From NCBI GenBank assembly GCA_942492625.1, contig CALOFM010000019.1:248001-312000 (forward strand): a stretch of DNA of 64,000 nucleotides, in the 5' to 3' direction. Both the position numbers and the translations under genes were made by a program. The notes beneath the pieces were generated by a model. The model had not been told where the DNA came from. It ran no database searches and saw only the letters and a list, made by a program, of their open reading frames with translations. The stretch comes from Thiosymbion sp942492625 (GTDB lineage Bacteria > Pseudomonadota > Gammaproteobacteria > Chromatiales > Chromatiaceae). Positions 1 through 8,203 of the stretch are shown in pieces. Position 1 is the stretch's first letter, and the number at the start of each line of letters is the position of its first letter.

Positions 1-969
1 ATATCCGACGCCGACACGCTGGCCGCTTGGTTGGGCGTGCCCCGCGCCATCGACCATGCCAGGATCATGTCGGCGACTCTGGATCCGCTCGTGTCCGATG
101 CTCCGCACTGGCTGAAGCGGGCCTACACCGATTCCCTGCAGAGGTGGCGGCTCGGCAAGCCCGCCCTTCGCATCGATCACGACGATCCGAAGGAGGCGGC
201 AATCCTGTTTCGCATCGCACTCGCCGTCAGCCGCGGCGAGCAGACAAACCTTGATCTGCGCCGCTTCAGCGTGCAGCTCCTCGGCGACAGCAAGGCGGTG
301 GAGAGCCGCCTGAGCCGTTTGGCCGTTCTGCTCCGCCGCAACCCCGATTGGGCGGACTTCGAAGAGAACGCCGAGCTCTTCCGCACCCTGGGCCTGGAGA
401 AGTTTCCGCCTCCCCTGTTGATCAAAGGTCCTCTTCACATGGACTACGGCGGCAGGGACTGGGACATTACCGAGCTTCGTCCCTTCGTCGGTCTGTCCCC
501 CGACCAGATCCTGACCCTGGAACCCACGCGGACGGTCCCCTACCTGCTGACCATCGAGAACCTCGCGAGCTTCCAGCGTCATGCCCGCGAGATCGACGAC
601 CAGGGCGTGATCCTGTACACGGCCGGTTTCCCGTCGCCTGCCATGGTGCAGGTGCTCAATCGGCTCGATGTCTCTCTGCCGCCTGGCTGCCCGTTCTTCC
701 ACTGGGGCGATCGGGATCTCGGGGGATTTCGCATCTTCGCGAAGGTCGAGCAGGCGTACGATTTGCATCGCCTTCAACCGCACGGCATGAGCATGGAATC
801 CGAGAATACCCCGCGCTTTTCGCGCGACACCCTTGCGGTGTTACGCAGACAGGCCAGCGGAGACACGGCCGCAGGAGCTCTCGCCAGAAGCTGGTGCGAG
901 AATCCTAGATTGGGTCCCCTGGAGCAAGAGCGGCAAGACCCCATGGCGCCTCTCGTCAAAGGCAGCTGA
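1..969 (+). CDS. jetD: Wadjet protein JetD, C-terminal part (5' end outside window)
   Basis: The reading frame is open from base 1, so the gene is cut by the window edge; about 322 codons remain of a family usually near 400. The C-terminal half is a DUF2220 Toprim-like domain. It has the acidic residue in TIENLASF and the HWGDRDLGGF motif, which corresponds to the conserved WGDxDxxGF of JetD. In Wadjet systems JetABC form an SMC/MukBEF-like complex and JetD is the nuclease that cleaves circular plasmid DNA. JetD is normally the last gene of jetABCD, so jetA, jetB and jetC are expected just left of the window; that is inference. It converges on typA with 37 bp between them. Confidence 0.85.
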   Translation: MSDADTLAAWLGVPRAIDHARIMSATLDPLVSDAPHWLKRAYTDSLQRWRLGKPALRIDHDDPKEAAILFRIALAVSRGEQTNLDLRRFSVQLLGDSKAVESRLSRLAVLLRRNPDWADFEENAELFRTLGLEKFPPPLLIKGPLHMDYGGRDWDITELRPFVGLSPDQILTLEPTRTVPYLLTIENLASFQRHAREIDDQGVILYTAGFPSPAMVQVLNRLDVSLPPGCPFFHWGDRDLGGFRIFAKVEQAYDLHRLQPHGMSMESENTPRFSRDTLAVLRRQASGDTAAGALARSWCENPRLGPLEQERQDPMAPLVKGS

Positions 970-1006
970 GGGCTCGACGCGACCGCTTGGGAGAATCACG
1001 ATGCCA

Positions 1007-2830
1007 CTACTTGGATAGACCGCCCCTTCCCGCCCGCTTGCGCTCGTGCTCCTTCAGGTGCCGCTTGCGGATACGCATGGCGCCGAGAGTGACCTCCACC
1101 AGCTCGTCGCCCTCGATGAACTCCAGGGCCTGCTCCAGGCTGAAGCGCACGGGGGGGGTGAGCAGAATATTCTCGTCGGAGCCGGCGGCGCGGATGTTGG
1201 TGAGCTGCTTGGCCTTGAGCGGATTGACCGTGAGGTCGTTGTCGCGCGAGTGGATGCCCACCACCTGGCCCTCGTAGACCTCCTCGCCCGGGGAGACCAT
1301 CATGCGCCCGCGCTCCTGCAGGTTGAACAAGGCATAGCCCAGGGCCTTGCCCTGGCTGTTGGAGATCATGGCACCGTTGCGCCGCGGGGCGATTCCACCC
1401 TGATTCGCGGGGCCGTAGTGGTCGAAGACGTGATACTTGAGGCCGGTCCCCGAGGTCAGGCTCATGAACTCGGTCTGAAAGCCGATCAGCCCCCGGGACG
1501 GGATCTCGTAGTCCAGGCGCACCCGCCCCTCGCCGTCCGGCACCATGTCCTTGAGCTCGCCCTTGCGCTCGCCCAGGGCCTGCATGATGGCCCCCTGGGA
1601 TTTCTCGTCCAGGTCCACGGTGAGCTGCTCGTAGGGCTCGCAGATCTTCCCGTCGATCTCGCGAAAGATCACCTCGGGCCGTGAGACGGCAAGCTCGTAA
1701 CCCTCCCGGCGCATGTTCTCCAGCAGGATCGACAGGTGCAGCTCGCCGCGCCCGGAAACGCGGAACTTCTCCGGGTCATTGCCCTCCTCGACCCGCAGGG
1801 CCACGTTGTGGATGAGCTCGCGCTCGAGGCGCTCCTTGAGCTGGCGGGAAGTCAGGTACTTGCCCGTGCGCCCGGCGAAGGGTGAGGTGTTGACCTGGAA
1901 GGTCATAGTCACCGTGGGCTCGTCAACCGTCAGGGGCGGCAAGGCCTCTACGTGCTCCGGATCGCACAGGGTGTCGGAGACATTGGGGGCATCGATTCCG
2001 GTCAGGGCGACGATGTCCCCGGCGCGGGCGGAGTTCACCTCGTTGCGCTCCAGGCCCAAGTAGCCGTAGACCAGCCCGACCTTGGCCTTGTGGCGCTCTC
2101 CGTCGTGCTTGGCCACCACGATCTGCTGGTTGGGGCGGACGCTACCGCGCTGGATGCGACCGACGGCGATGGCACCGACGAAGGAGCTGTAGTCCAGAGT
2201 CGAGACCTGCATCCGGAAGGGGCCCTCGGGGTCCACGTCCGGCACCGGGCAATGTTCGACGATGGCCTCGAACAGGGGCGTCATGTCCCCGCTCTGGACG
2301 TCGTCATCAAGCCCGGCGTAGCCGTTGATGGAGGACGCATACACGATGGGAAAGTCGAGCTGCTCATCGGTGGCGCCGAGGCGGTCGAACAGCTCGAAGA
2401 CCTGGTCGATCACCCAATCGGGACGCGCCCCCGGCTTGTCGATCTTGTTCACCACGACGATGGGCCGCAAGCCGTGCTGAAAGGCCTTCTGGGTCACGAA
2501 TCGGGTCTGGGGCATGGGCCCTTCCTGGGCGTCCACCAGGAGCAAGACCGAATCCACCATGGACAGCACCCGCTCCACCTCGCCACCGAAGTCCGCGTGC
2601 CCCGGGGTGTCTACGATGTTGATCCGGTAGCCGTTCCAGCGAATGGCGGTGTTCTTGGACAAAATGGTGATGCCCCGCTCCTTCTCCAGGTCGTTGGAGT
2701 CCATCACCCGCTCCACGGGACCGAAGCGATCACCCAGGGTTCCCGACTGCTGGAGCAACTGGTCCACCAGGGTAGTCTTGCCATGGTCCACGTGGGCAAT
2801 AATGGCGATGTTACGCAAATTCTCGATCAC
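1007..2830 (-). CDS. typA: ribosome-associated GTPase BipA/TypA
   Basis: Translational GTPase that binds the 70S ribosome and assists 50S assembly and growth at low temperature or under stress. Visible motifs are the P-loop AHVDHGKT near residue 13, the switch I region with RGITI, DTPGHADF and NKIDK, followed by EF-Tu domain 2, EF-G-like III/V domains and the BipA-specific C-terminus. I chose the GTG at 2830 because it gives 607 aa beginning VIENLRNIAII, the same length and N-terminus as E. coli BipA. The open frame extends 30 codons further upstream but that part has no family similarity. The gene converges on jetD and is divergent from the Bat cluster. Confidence 0.97.
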   Translation of the reverse strand: MIENLRNIAIIAHVDHGKTTLVDQLLQQSGTLGDRFGPVERVMDSNDLEKERGITILSKNTAIRWNGYRINIVDTPGHADFGGEVERVLSMVDSVLLLVDAQEGPMPQTRFVTQKAFQHGLRPIVVVNKIDKPGARPDWVIDQVFELFDRLGATDEQLDFPIVYASSINGYAGLDDDVQSGDMTPLFEAIVEHCPVPDVDPEGPFRMQVSTLDYSSFVGAIAVGRIQRGSVRPNQQIVVAKHDGERHKAKVGLVYGYLGLERNEVNSARAGDIVALTGIDAPNVSDTLCDPEHVEALPPLTVDEPTVTMTFQVNTSPFAGRTGKYLTSRQLKERLERELIHNVALRVEEGNDPEKFRVSGRGELHLSILLENMRREGYELAVSRPEVIFREIDGKICEPYEQLTVDLDEKSQGAIMQALGERKGELKDMVPDGEGRVRLDYEIPSRGLIGFQTEFMSLTSGTGLKYHVFDHYGPANQGGIAPRRNGAMISNSQGKALGYALFNLQERGRMMVSPGEEVYEGQVVGIHSRDNDLTVNPLKAKQLTNIRAAGSDENILLTPPVRFSLEQALEFIEGDELVEVTLGAMRIRKRHLKEHERKRAGRGGLSK

Positions 2831-3724
2831 TTGAGGGGGACCCCTGTCTGGTCTGAAATGCCGGCTGAAAAGTCCGAGATCGCCGGTTGGTTTTCCGATT
2901 CGCAAGCTCGGCTCGCGCACCGCGGCGGGCGCGGAAGTATAGCCGATCCGCGCACTGGAGACGGAACCAGGGGCAGAGCTGGGCGCACGAACCCCGATCT
3001 ACCAAATAGAAAAAGCAACTTAGCCGCATTTGTTACAGAGAAATCTTCGACTTCGAACACAAGGCGTTTTCGGTCATAAACTCTTCCTATTTGCCAACAG
3101 CAGCTGTGGATAACTCTGTGCACAACCGCTGGGTACAGCGCCCGAGCCCGCATGGGACCTACAACTAGTACGGATTGGCGACTTTTTGGACAACTCTATA
3201 TTGTTCATTAAAAACAATGAGATACGAATTCCTCACCGGAGCGCCAGGGAAAATATCCGCATTTCTACCTATCGTTCGATTGTCAAGCCCCTGGTGTGCA
3301 CAAACCGTCGCCCCGGGCTTCGAACCATGGCCAAACGAAAACACTAATTATAAAGTGGTTTTATGGGCAAATCTGCGGTTCTCGCACGGCCGCCACAGCC
3401 GATATTCGGTCGACTGCGACAACGAAACTAAACGGCTCGAGAACCGCAACCCGCACCCGCCCGCAAGCGACGCACCGGGGACGGACTCAAAGCTCGGCAG
3501 CGGCCGCCGGAGCCTGCCTCGACGCTGGCTCTGCGGACCATACGGATCGGCGTACAAGCAGCGCAACATCAGGATGTGCTGGTTTTTCAGCAAGCTAAGT
3601 GTTTATCCGGGGGTTGCGCTCAACCAGGAAAACAGTCAGGATTATCGCTTCGTAGCAGCCGTCCGTAAGAGACGGCGCCAGGAGTGACAACCCAACCTCC
3701 CCAAGGGAGCCGAAGTAGTACCGC
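2831..3724. other. long intergenic region between typA and moxR
   Basis: About 890 bp separate the divergent typA and moxR genes. Open frames here (for example 3175-3687 on the plus strand) lack a recognisable protein family, a good ribosome binding site or plausible composition, so I do not call a gene. The region is AT-richer than its surroundings around 3180-3240, holds one consensus DnaA box and a small inverted repeat (ATTGTT/AACAAT near 3201-3219), and must contain the promoters of both genes. I could not locate either promoter with confidence. Confidence 0.6.
3105..3113 (-). promoter_or_regulatory. consensus DnaA box upstream of typA
   Basis: TGTGGATAA on the plus strand is TTATCCACA on the minus strand, an exact match to the consensus DnaA box. 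A second, weaker copy (TGTGCACAA, two mismatches) follows at 3117-3125. A single 9-mer can occur by chance, so a function in typA control or DnaA titration is only a suggestion. Confidence 0.4.
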
Positions 3725-4681
3725 ATGACCCCCGCAGATCTAAAACCAGTCCGCGATCACATCGCCTCGCGCATCATCGGCCAACAACAGTTCGTCGACA
3801 GCATGCTTATTTGCCTGCTCAGCGACGGCCATCTCCTGGTCGAGGGTATGCCTGGTCTGGCTAAAACCACGGCAGTCAAGGCCCTGGCGGAGGCCCTGGA
3901 AGGCGATTTCCACCGCATCCAGTTCACCCCGGACCTGCTGCCTTCCGACCTCATAGGCACGGACATCTACCGGCACGAGAAGGGCGAGTTCGAATTCCGC
4001 CCGGGGCCCCTGTTTCACAACATCCTGCTCGCCGACGAGGTCAACCGTGCGCCGGCCAAGGTACAGTCGGCCCTGCTCGAGTCCATGGCCGAGCACCAGA
4101 TCACCGTGGGCCAGCGCACCTATCCCCTGCCCAAGCTGTTCATGGTCCTGGCGACCCAGAACCCGGTGGAGCAGGAGGGTACCTACCACCTGCCGGAGGC
4201 CCAGCTCGACCGCTTCCTGATGGAGGCGGTGGTCGACTACCCGACGCGGGAGGAAGAGCTCAAGATCCTGGACCTGGACCACCAGCAGCTCAAGACCAAC
4301 TACACGCCGCCGGCCAAGCGCCTGTCCCAGGCGGAGCTGTTCGCCATGCGCCGGGACGTGGCCAACCTGTACCTGGACCCCAAGCTCAACAACTACATCG
4401 TCGATCTGGTCCAGGCGACGCGCAATCCCAAGGTCTATGATCCGGACCTGGCGCGCTGGTGCCGCTTCGGCGCATCGCCCCGCGCCAGTATCGCTTTGGC
4501 CCGCTGCGCCCGGGCCCGCGCCTGGATGGACGGCGACCAATTCGTCGCTCCCCACCACATTCAGGCCGTAGCACCGGAGATCCTGCGCCACCGCCTGCTC
4601 CTGACCTTCGAGGCCGAGGCCGAGGGCATCACTACCGACGAGTTCGTGAATCGGCTGCTGAACCTGGTTGCGATTCCGTAG
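3725..4681 (+). CDS. MoxR-family AAA+ ATPase
   Basis: 318-aa MoxR ATPase, the probable chaperone or remodelling motor of the von Willebrand factor A proteins encoded downstream. The Walker A motif is GMPGLAKT near residue 40, Walker B is ILLADEVNRAP near residue 100 and the sensor 1 segment is LATQNPVEQEG; the C-terminal helical lid is complete. It is the first gene of a seven-gene MoxR/Bat cluster, with 35 bp to the DUF58 gene. Family work links such clusters to folding or metal insertion of envelope and periplasmic complexes and to oxidative-stress survival; the client here is unknown. The leader CCAAGGGAGCC lies rather far upstream of the ATG. Confidence 0.93.
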   Translation: MTPADLKPVRDHIASRIIGQQQFVDSMLICLLSDGHLLVEGMPGLAKTTAVKALAEALEGDFHRIQFTPDLLPSDLIGTDIYRHEKGEFEFRPGPLFHNILLADEVNRAPAKVQSALLESMAEHQITVGQRTYPLPKLFMVLATQNPVEQEGTYHLPEAQLDRFLMEAVVDYPTREEELKILDLDHQQLKTNYTPPAKRLSQAELFAMRRDVANLYLDPKLNNYIVDLVQATRNPKVYDPDLARWCRFGASPRASIALARCARARAWMDGDQFVAPHHIQAVAPEILRHRLLLTFEAEAEGITTDEFVNRLLNLVAIP

Positions 4682-4716
4682 CCGGACGTCGCGTTCCTGC
4701 GACATTTTTTCACAAT

Positions 4717-5634
4717 ATGAGTCTCTATCCTCGTCTCGACGACCTGCTGGAGCTGCGCCACCAGGCCCACACCCTGGGGCTGCCGTCGCACCACCTGGTC
4801 AACTCCACCTTCGCCGGACTCTACGCCTCGGTGTTCCGCGGCGCGGGCGTCAACTTCGAGGAGGTGCGCGAGTACCGCGAGGGCGACGACATCCGCTACA
4901 TGGACTGGAAGGTCACCGCCCGCACCAACGAGCCCCACCTCAAGGTCTTCCGCGAGGAGCGCGAGCGCTGCGTGGTGCTGTGCGTGGACAAGGGCCCCCA
5001 CATGAGCTTCGGCACCCGCGGCACCTTCAAGTCGGTGCAGGCGGCCCGCGCCGCCGCGCTGATCGGCTGGGCCGCGAGCCGGCTCAACGACCGCGTCGGC
5101 GGCATGGCTTTCGGCGACATGCAGGCGGGGCTGCAGCACTTCCGCCCATCGCGCGGACGCCGTGCCCTGTGGCAGCTACTGCGTGCCCTCACGGAGCCGG
5201 CCACGACTCGGGATGCCTCCGTCGACTGCCTCGGCGGAGCCCTGCAGAGGGCCACGCGGGGACTGCCCACCGGGTCTCTGGTGTTCGTCATCGCCGACCT
5301 CAACCGGGAGGTGATGGACCTGGAGCGCATTCTGGGGACCCTGATCCAGCGCAACTCGGTGGCCCTGATACCGGTGGACGACCCGGCGGACTGGGAGATC
5401 CCGTCCATGGGCGTGACGACCTTCACCGGCACCGACGGCACCCTGATCGAGATCGACACCGACGATCCCCAGGCCCGTCTGGAGTACCGAGAGATCTGGG
5501 AAGAGCGCCGCGAGATGCTCCAGGCCATGGCATTCCGGATCAACATCACCCTGCTGCCGATTCGCACGGACGAGGAGATCCATCTGACCCTCATCCACAG
5601 CCTGCAGCACCGGGCGCGGTCGCGGGCGGTCTGA
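4717..5634 (+). CDS. DUF58 domain protein (VWA-like partner of MoxR)
   Basis: 305-aa cytoplasmic protein of the DUF58 family. The hallmark segment GVNFEEVREYREGDDIRYMD sits near residue 55. It is followed by WKVTART and KVFREERERCV, then a degenerate VWA-like fold (VVLCVDKG, LVFVIADLN). DUF58 proteins almost always sit directly after moxR and are thought to be adaptors or substrates of the ATPase. The ATG at 4717 is preferred over longer in-frame extensions that overlap moxR. The stop is 1 bp from the start of the next gene, so the genes are probably co-transcribed. Confidence 0.92.
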   Translation: MSLYPRLDDLLELRHQAHTLGLPSHHLVNSTFAGLYASVFRGAGVNFEEVREYREGDDIRYMDWKVTARTNEPHLKVFREERERCVVLCVDKGPHMSFGTRGTFKSVQAARAAALIGWAASRLNDRVGGMAFGDMQAGLQHFRPSRGRRALWQLLRALTEPATTRDASVDCLGGALQRATRGLPTGSLVFVIADLNREVMDLERILGTLIQRNSVALIPVDDPADWEIPSMGVTTFTGTDGTLIEIDTDDPQARLEYREIWEERREMLQAMAFRINITLLPIRTDEEIHLTLIHSLQHRARSRAV

Positions 5635-5635
5635 G

Positions 5636-6156
5636 ATGATTCCGGGAATAGAGCAGCTGCGTGACATTCACGGCATACAGAGTGTGCCCTGGTGGCCGCC
5701 GGGACCGGGCTGGTGGCTGCTGGCTGCTGCCATCGTGGCCCTTGTTGTGCTGGCTTGGCGGTTCCGAACCTCCATCCGCCTGCGCATCCCGCCCCTGCCG
5801 GTCTTCACCATGGGCAGCTGGCGCTGGGACGCCGCCCGCCGCCTGCGGGACCTGCGCAAGCGCGCGCTCACCCAGGACAGCAAGCAGACGGCCGGGGAGC
5901 TTTCAGAGCTGATCCGCCGCATCGCCATGGCCCGCCTCGGGCGCGACGCATGCGCCGGGCTCACCGGCGAGCCCTGGCTCGCCTGGCTCAAGGGCAACGA
6001 CCCCAAGGGCTTCGACTGGCCGCACAGGGGCAGCTGCTGCTGGAGGTCCCCTACGCCCCGCCCGGCGACCTGTCCCGCTCCGCGGAGCTGATGGCGCTCA
6101 TCGACGCAGCTTACGCCTGGGTCGAGGTCGAGGACCGGAAGAAGAAAGATGTTTGA
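5636..6156 (+). pseudogene. DUF4381 membrane protein, frameshifted
   Basis: Small DUF4381 protein of the Bat cluster: one N-terminal transmembrane helix (WWLLAAAIVALVVLAW), then a cytoplasmic domain with DAARRLRDLRKRAL and GEPWLAWLKG. The frame is broken near 6020-6025. The family C-terminus (GQLLLEVPYAP and on to VEVEDRKKKDV) continues in frame +1 up to the stop at 6154-6156. Adding one G to the GG-to-G context at 6022 would restore one ORF of about 173 aa. This is either a genuine mutation or a sequencing/assembly deletion; similar lesions in the following genes make an artefact quite possible. It overlaps batA by 8 bp. Confidence 0.82.
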
Positions 6157-7189
6157 GTTCGATTGGCCATGGGCGGGCCTGCTCCTGCCCCTCCCGTTCC
6201 TGCTGCCCTTCCTGTGGCCGGACCGCCGTGCCCGCAAGGAAGAGGACCTGGAGGGTCAGCGCATCACCCTGCTGCATCCCCACCTGGCGGAGATCCAAGC
6301 CGCTTACCAGTCTCGGCGGCCGCGCCGCCAGCTCGCCGGCTGGCTCTACAAGGCCCTGCTCTATCTATTGTGGGCCGCGCTGGTCGTCGCGCTGATGCGG
6401 CCCCAGTGGCTGGAGGCCCACACCGAGGTCAGCACGCCGGGCTACGACCTGATGCTGGCGGTGGACGCCTCACACTCCATGGAGGCCCTGGACTTCACCG
6501 TCGAAGGTCAGCAGGTGACGCGCATGCAGGTGGTCAAGGGCGTCATGGGCCGGTTCGTGGATTCCCGCGAGGGCGACCGCATCGGGCTCATCATCTTCGG
6601 CAGCCAGGCCTTCGTGCTCTCGCCGCTCAGCGTGGACCGGCTCGCGGTGCGCCAGTTGCTCGACGGCGTGGTGCCCAGCATCGCCGGCCAGGGCACGGCG
6701 CTGGGCGACGCCATCGCCCTGGGCGTGAAGAAGCTGCGCGAGCGCCCCGAGGGCTCGCGGGTCATGATCCTGATCGCCGACGGCGACAACTCCGCCGGAG
6801 GCTTCGCGCCCATCGAGTCGGCCGCGCTTGCACGCGCAGCAGGCGTGCGCATCTATGTCATCGGCGTCGGCAGCAAGCAGGAGAGCATCCCGATCATGGA
6901 AGAAGGCGTGATCAAGTACCGGGACGACCTGACCATGGACGAGGAGACCCTGCAGCGCATCGCCACGATCAGCGGCGGGGCCTACTTCCGCGCCACCGAC
7001 ACCAGCGCCCTGGAGGAGATCTCCACCCGGATCGGACAGCTCGAGAAGACCGAGGCCGAATCGCGCACCGCCTTCCTGCCGACCCCCTTGTACCGCGTCC
7101 CCCTGACCGTGGCCCTGGTGGCCCTACTGGGGCTGGGTCTGTTCCCGGAGGGGCGCAAGCGCTTCGCCAAGAGGATCGCCAGTGCCTGA
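6149..7189 (+). CDS. batA: BatA: von Willebrand factor A membrane protein
   Basis: 346-aa VWA protein with two N-terminal membrane helices (about residues 5-25 and 68-86) and one at the C-terminus (about 312-330), placing the VWA domain in the periplasm. The MIDAS metal site is complete: VDASHSM (DxSxS), the threonine in GQGTALGDA, and IADGDNS. The Bat (Bacteroides aerotolerance) family was first described in anaerobe aerotolerance and stress. The ATG at 6149 overlaps the end of the DUF4381 gene, and batB starts inside its last codons, so translational coupling is likely. This gene is uninterrupted, unlike the DUF4381 gene before it and batB and batC after it. Confidence 0.93.
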   Translation: MFEFDWPWAGLLLPLPFLLPFLWPDRRARKEEDLEGQRITLLHPHLAEIQAAYQSRRPRRQLAGWLYKALLYLLWAALVVALMRPQWLEAHTEVSTPGYDLMLAVDASHSMEALDFTVEGQQVTRMQVVKGVMGRFVDSREGDRIGLIIFGSQAFVLSPLSVDRLAVRQLLDGVVPSIAGQGTALGDAIALGVKKLRERPEGSRVMILIADGDNSAGGFAPIESAALARAAGVRIYVIGVGSKQESIPIMEEGVIKYRDDLTMDEETLQRIATISGGAYFRATDTSALEEISTRIGQLEKTEAESRTAFLPTPLYRVPLTVALVALLGLGLFPEGRKRFAKRIASA

Positions 7190-8203
7190 GGCCGGTTTTC
7201 ACTTCGCGCAACCCGTCTGGTTCTGGGGCTTGCTGGCCCTGGTCCCGGTGGCCATCTGGCTGTGGCGCAGCGCCGCCAAGGCCGCCCGTGGCCCCATCCA
7301 CCGCTACGCCGATCCCCATCTGCTGCCCCACCTGACCGGCACGCGCGAGCTCAAGGCGACCGAGCGCTGGGGCCGTTTTTTACGCTGGTCCGCCCTGTGG
7401 GCGCTGCTGATCGTCGCCATGGCCGGTCCGCGGTGGGACTACGAAGACGTGCGCCTTTTCCACCCGGGCAACAACCTGCTGATCCTGCTCGACATCTCCC
7501 GCTCCATGCAGGCGGACGACGTGGCCCCCAGCCGACTGGGCCGTGCCCGCCAGGAAATTCAGGACCTGATCCTGCAAAACCGCCAGGTGCGCCTGGGGCT
7601 GATCGCCTTCGCCTCGGTACCCCACGTGCTCTCCCCCATCACCGAGGACACCTTCACCATCCTCAACGCCCTGCCGGCCCTGTCCACGGACCTGGCCCGG
7701 CTCCAGGGCAGCCGCCTGCACCAGGCCCTGGACCGGGCCGAGGCACTGCTCGGCAGCCTGCCGGAGGACAGCGCACGCTCCATCCTGCTCATCTCCGACG
7801 GCGACTTCGACGAGCCGGATCTCATCCCCCGTATCGAGAAGCTGGCGGCGCAGGGCATCAAGCTTCACGTGTTGAGCGTCGGCACCGAGGAAGGCGCACT
7901 GGTTCCGGCACAGCAAGGGGGCTGGATACATGACCGAAGCGGCCAGCCCGTGCGCACCTCCCTCAACGAAGACTCCTCGAGGAGCTGGCCGGCGCTGGCC
8001 AGGGCAGCTATCAGCGGGCGGACTTCCGCGACGACGACACGTCTGAGATCTTGGAGGCGGCGGCGGCCACCCGGCTACCGCCCGAGGCGGGCGACGAGCG
8101 CACCCGCATCTGGAACGAGCGCTATTATCTGCCGGTGCTGGCACTCGCAGCCCTGCTGGTACCCAACTTCCGCGGACGCTCTGCGGGCAGGCGCAAGACA
8201 TGA
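7182..8203 (+). pseudogene. batB: BatB: second VWA protein, frameshifted
   Basis: Second VWA protein of the cluster, starting at GTG 7182 inside the end of batA. It has N-terminal helices, the MIDAS motif LDISRSMQADD, LQGSRLHQAL and LISDGDFDEPD. The frame breaks at about 7973-7976: adding one C to CTCCTCGAG restores LLEELAGAGQGSYQRADF and the remaining coding region to the TGA at 8201-8203. That remainder includes the C-terminal membrane segment YLPVLALAALLVPNF. As sequenced the product would end at about 8339 with an unrelated tail. The ATGA overlap with batC at 8200 supports the restored frame. It is probably functional if the indel is an artefact. Confidence 0.85.

Noticed and set aside
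3117..3125. Second DnaA box TGTGCACAA
   Set aside because: Two mismatches to consensus; kept only as a remark.
3175..3687. 170-aa open frame upstream of moxR
   Set aside because: No ribosome binding site, no family similarity, biased composition, and other frames there are equally open.
3740..4705. Minus-strand ORF antisense to moxR, and similar antisense ORFs over typA, argB and algC
   Set aside because: They mirror GC-rich codon bias of real genes and have no start signals or families.
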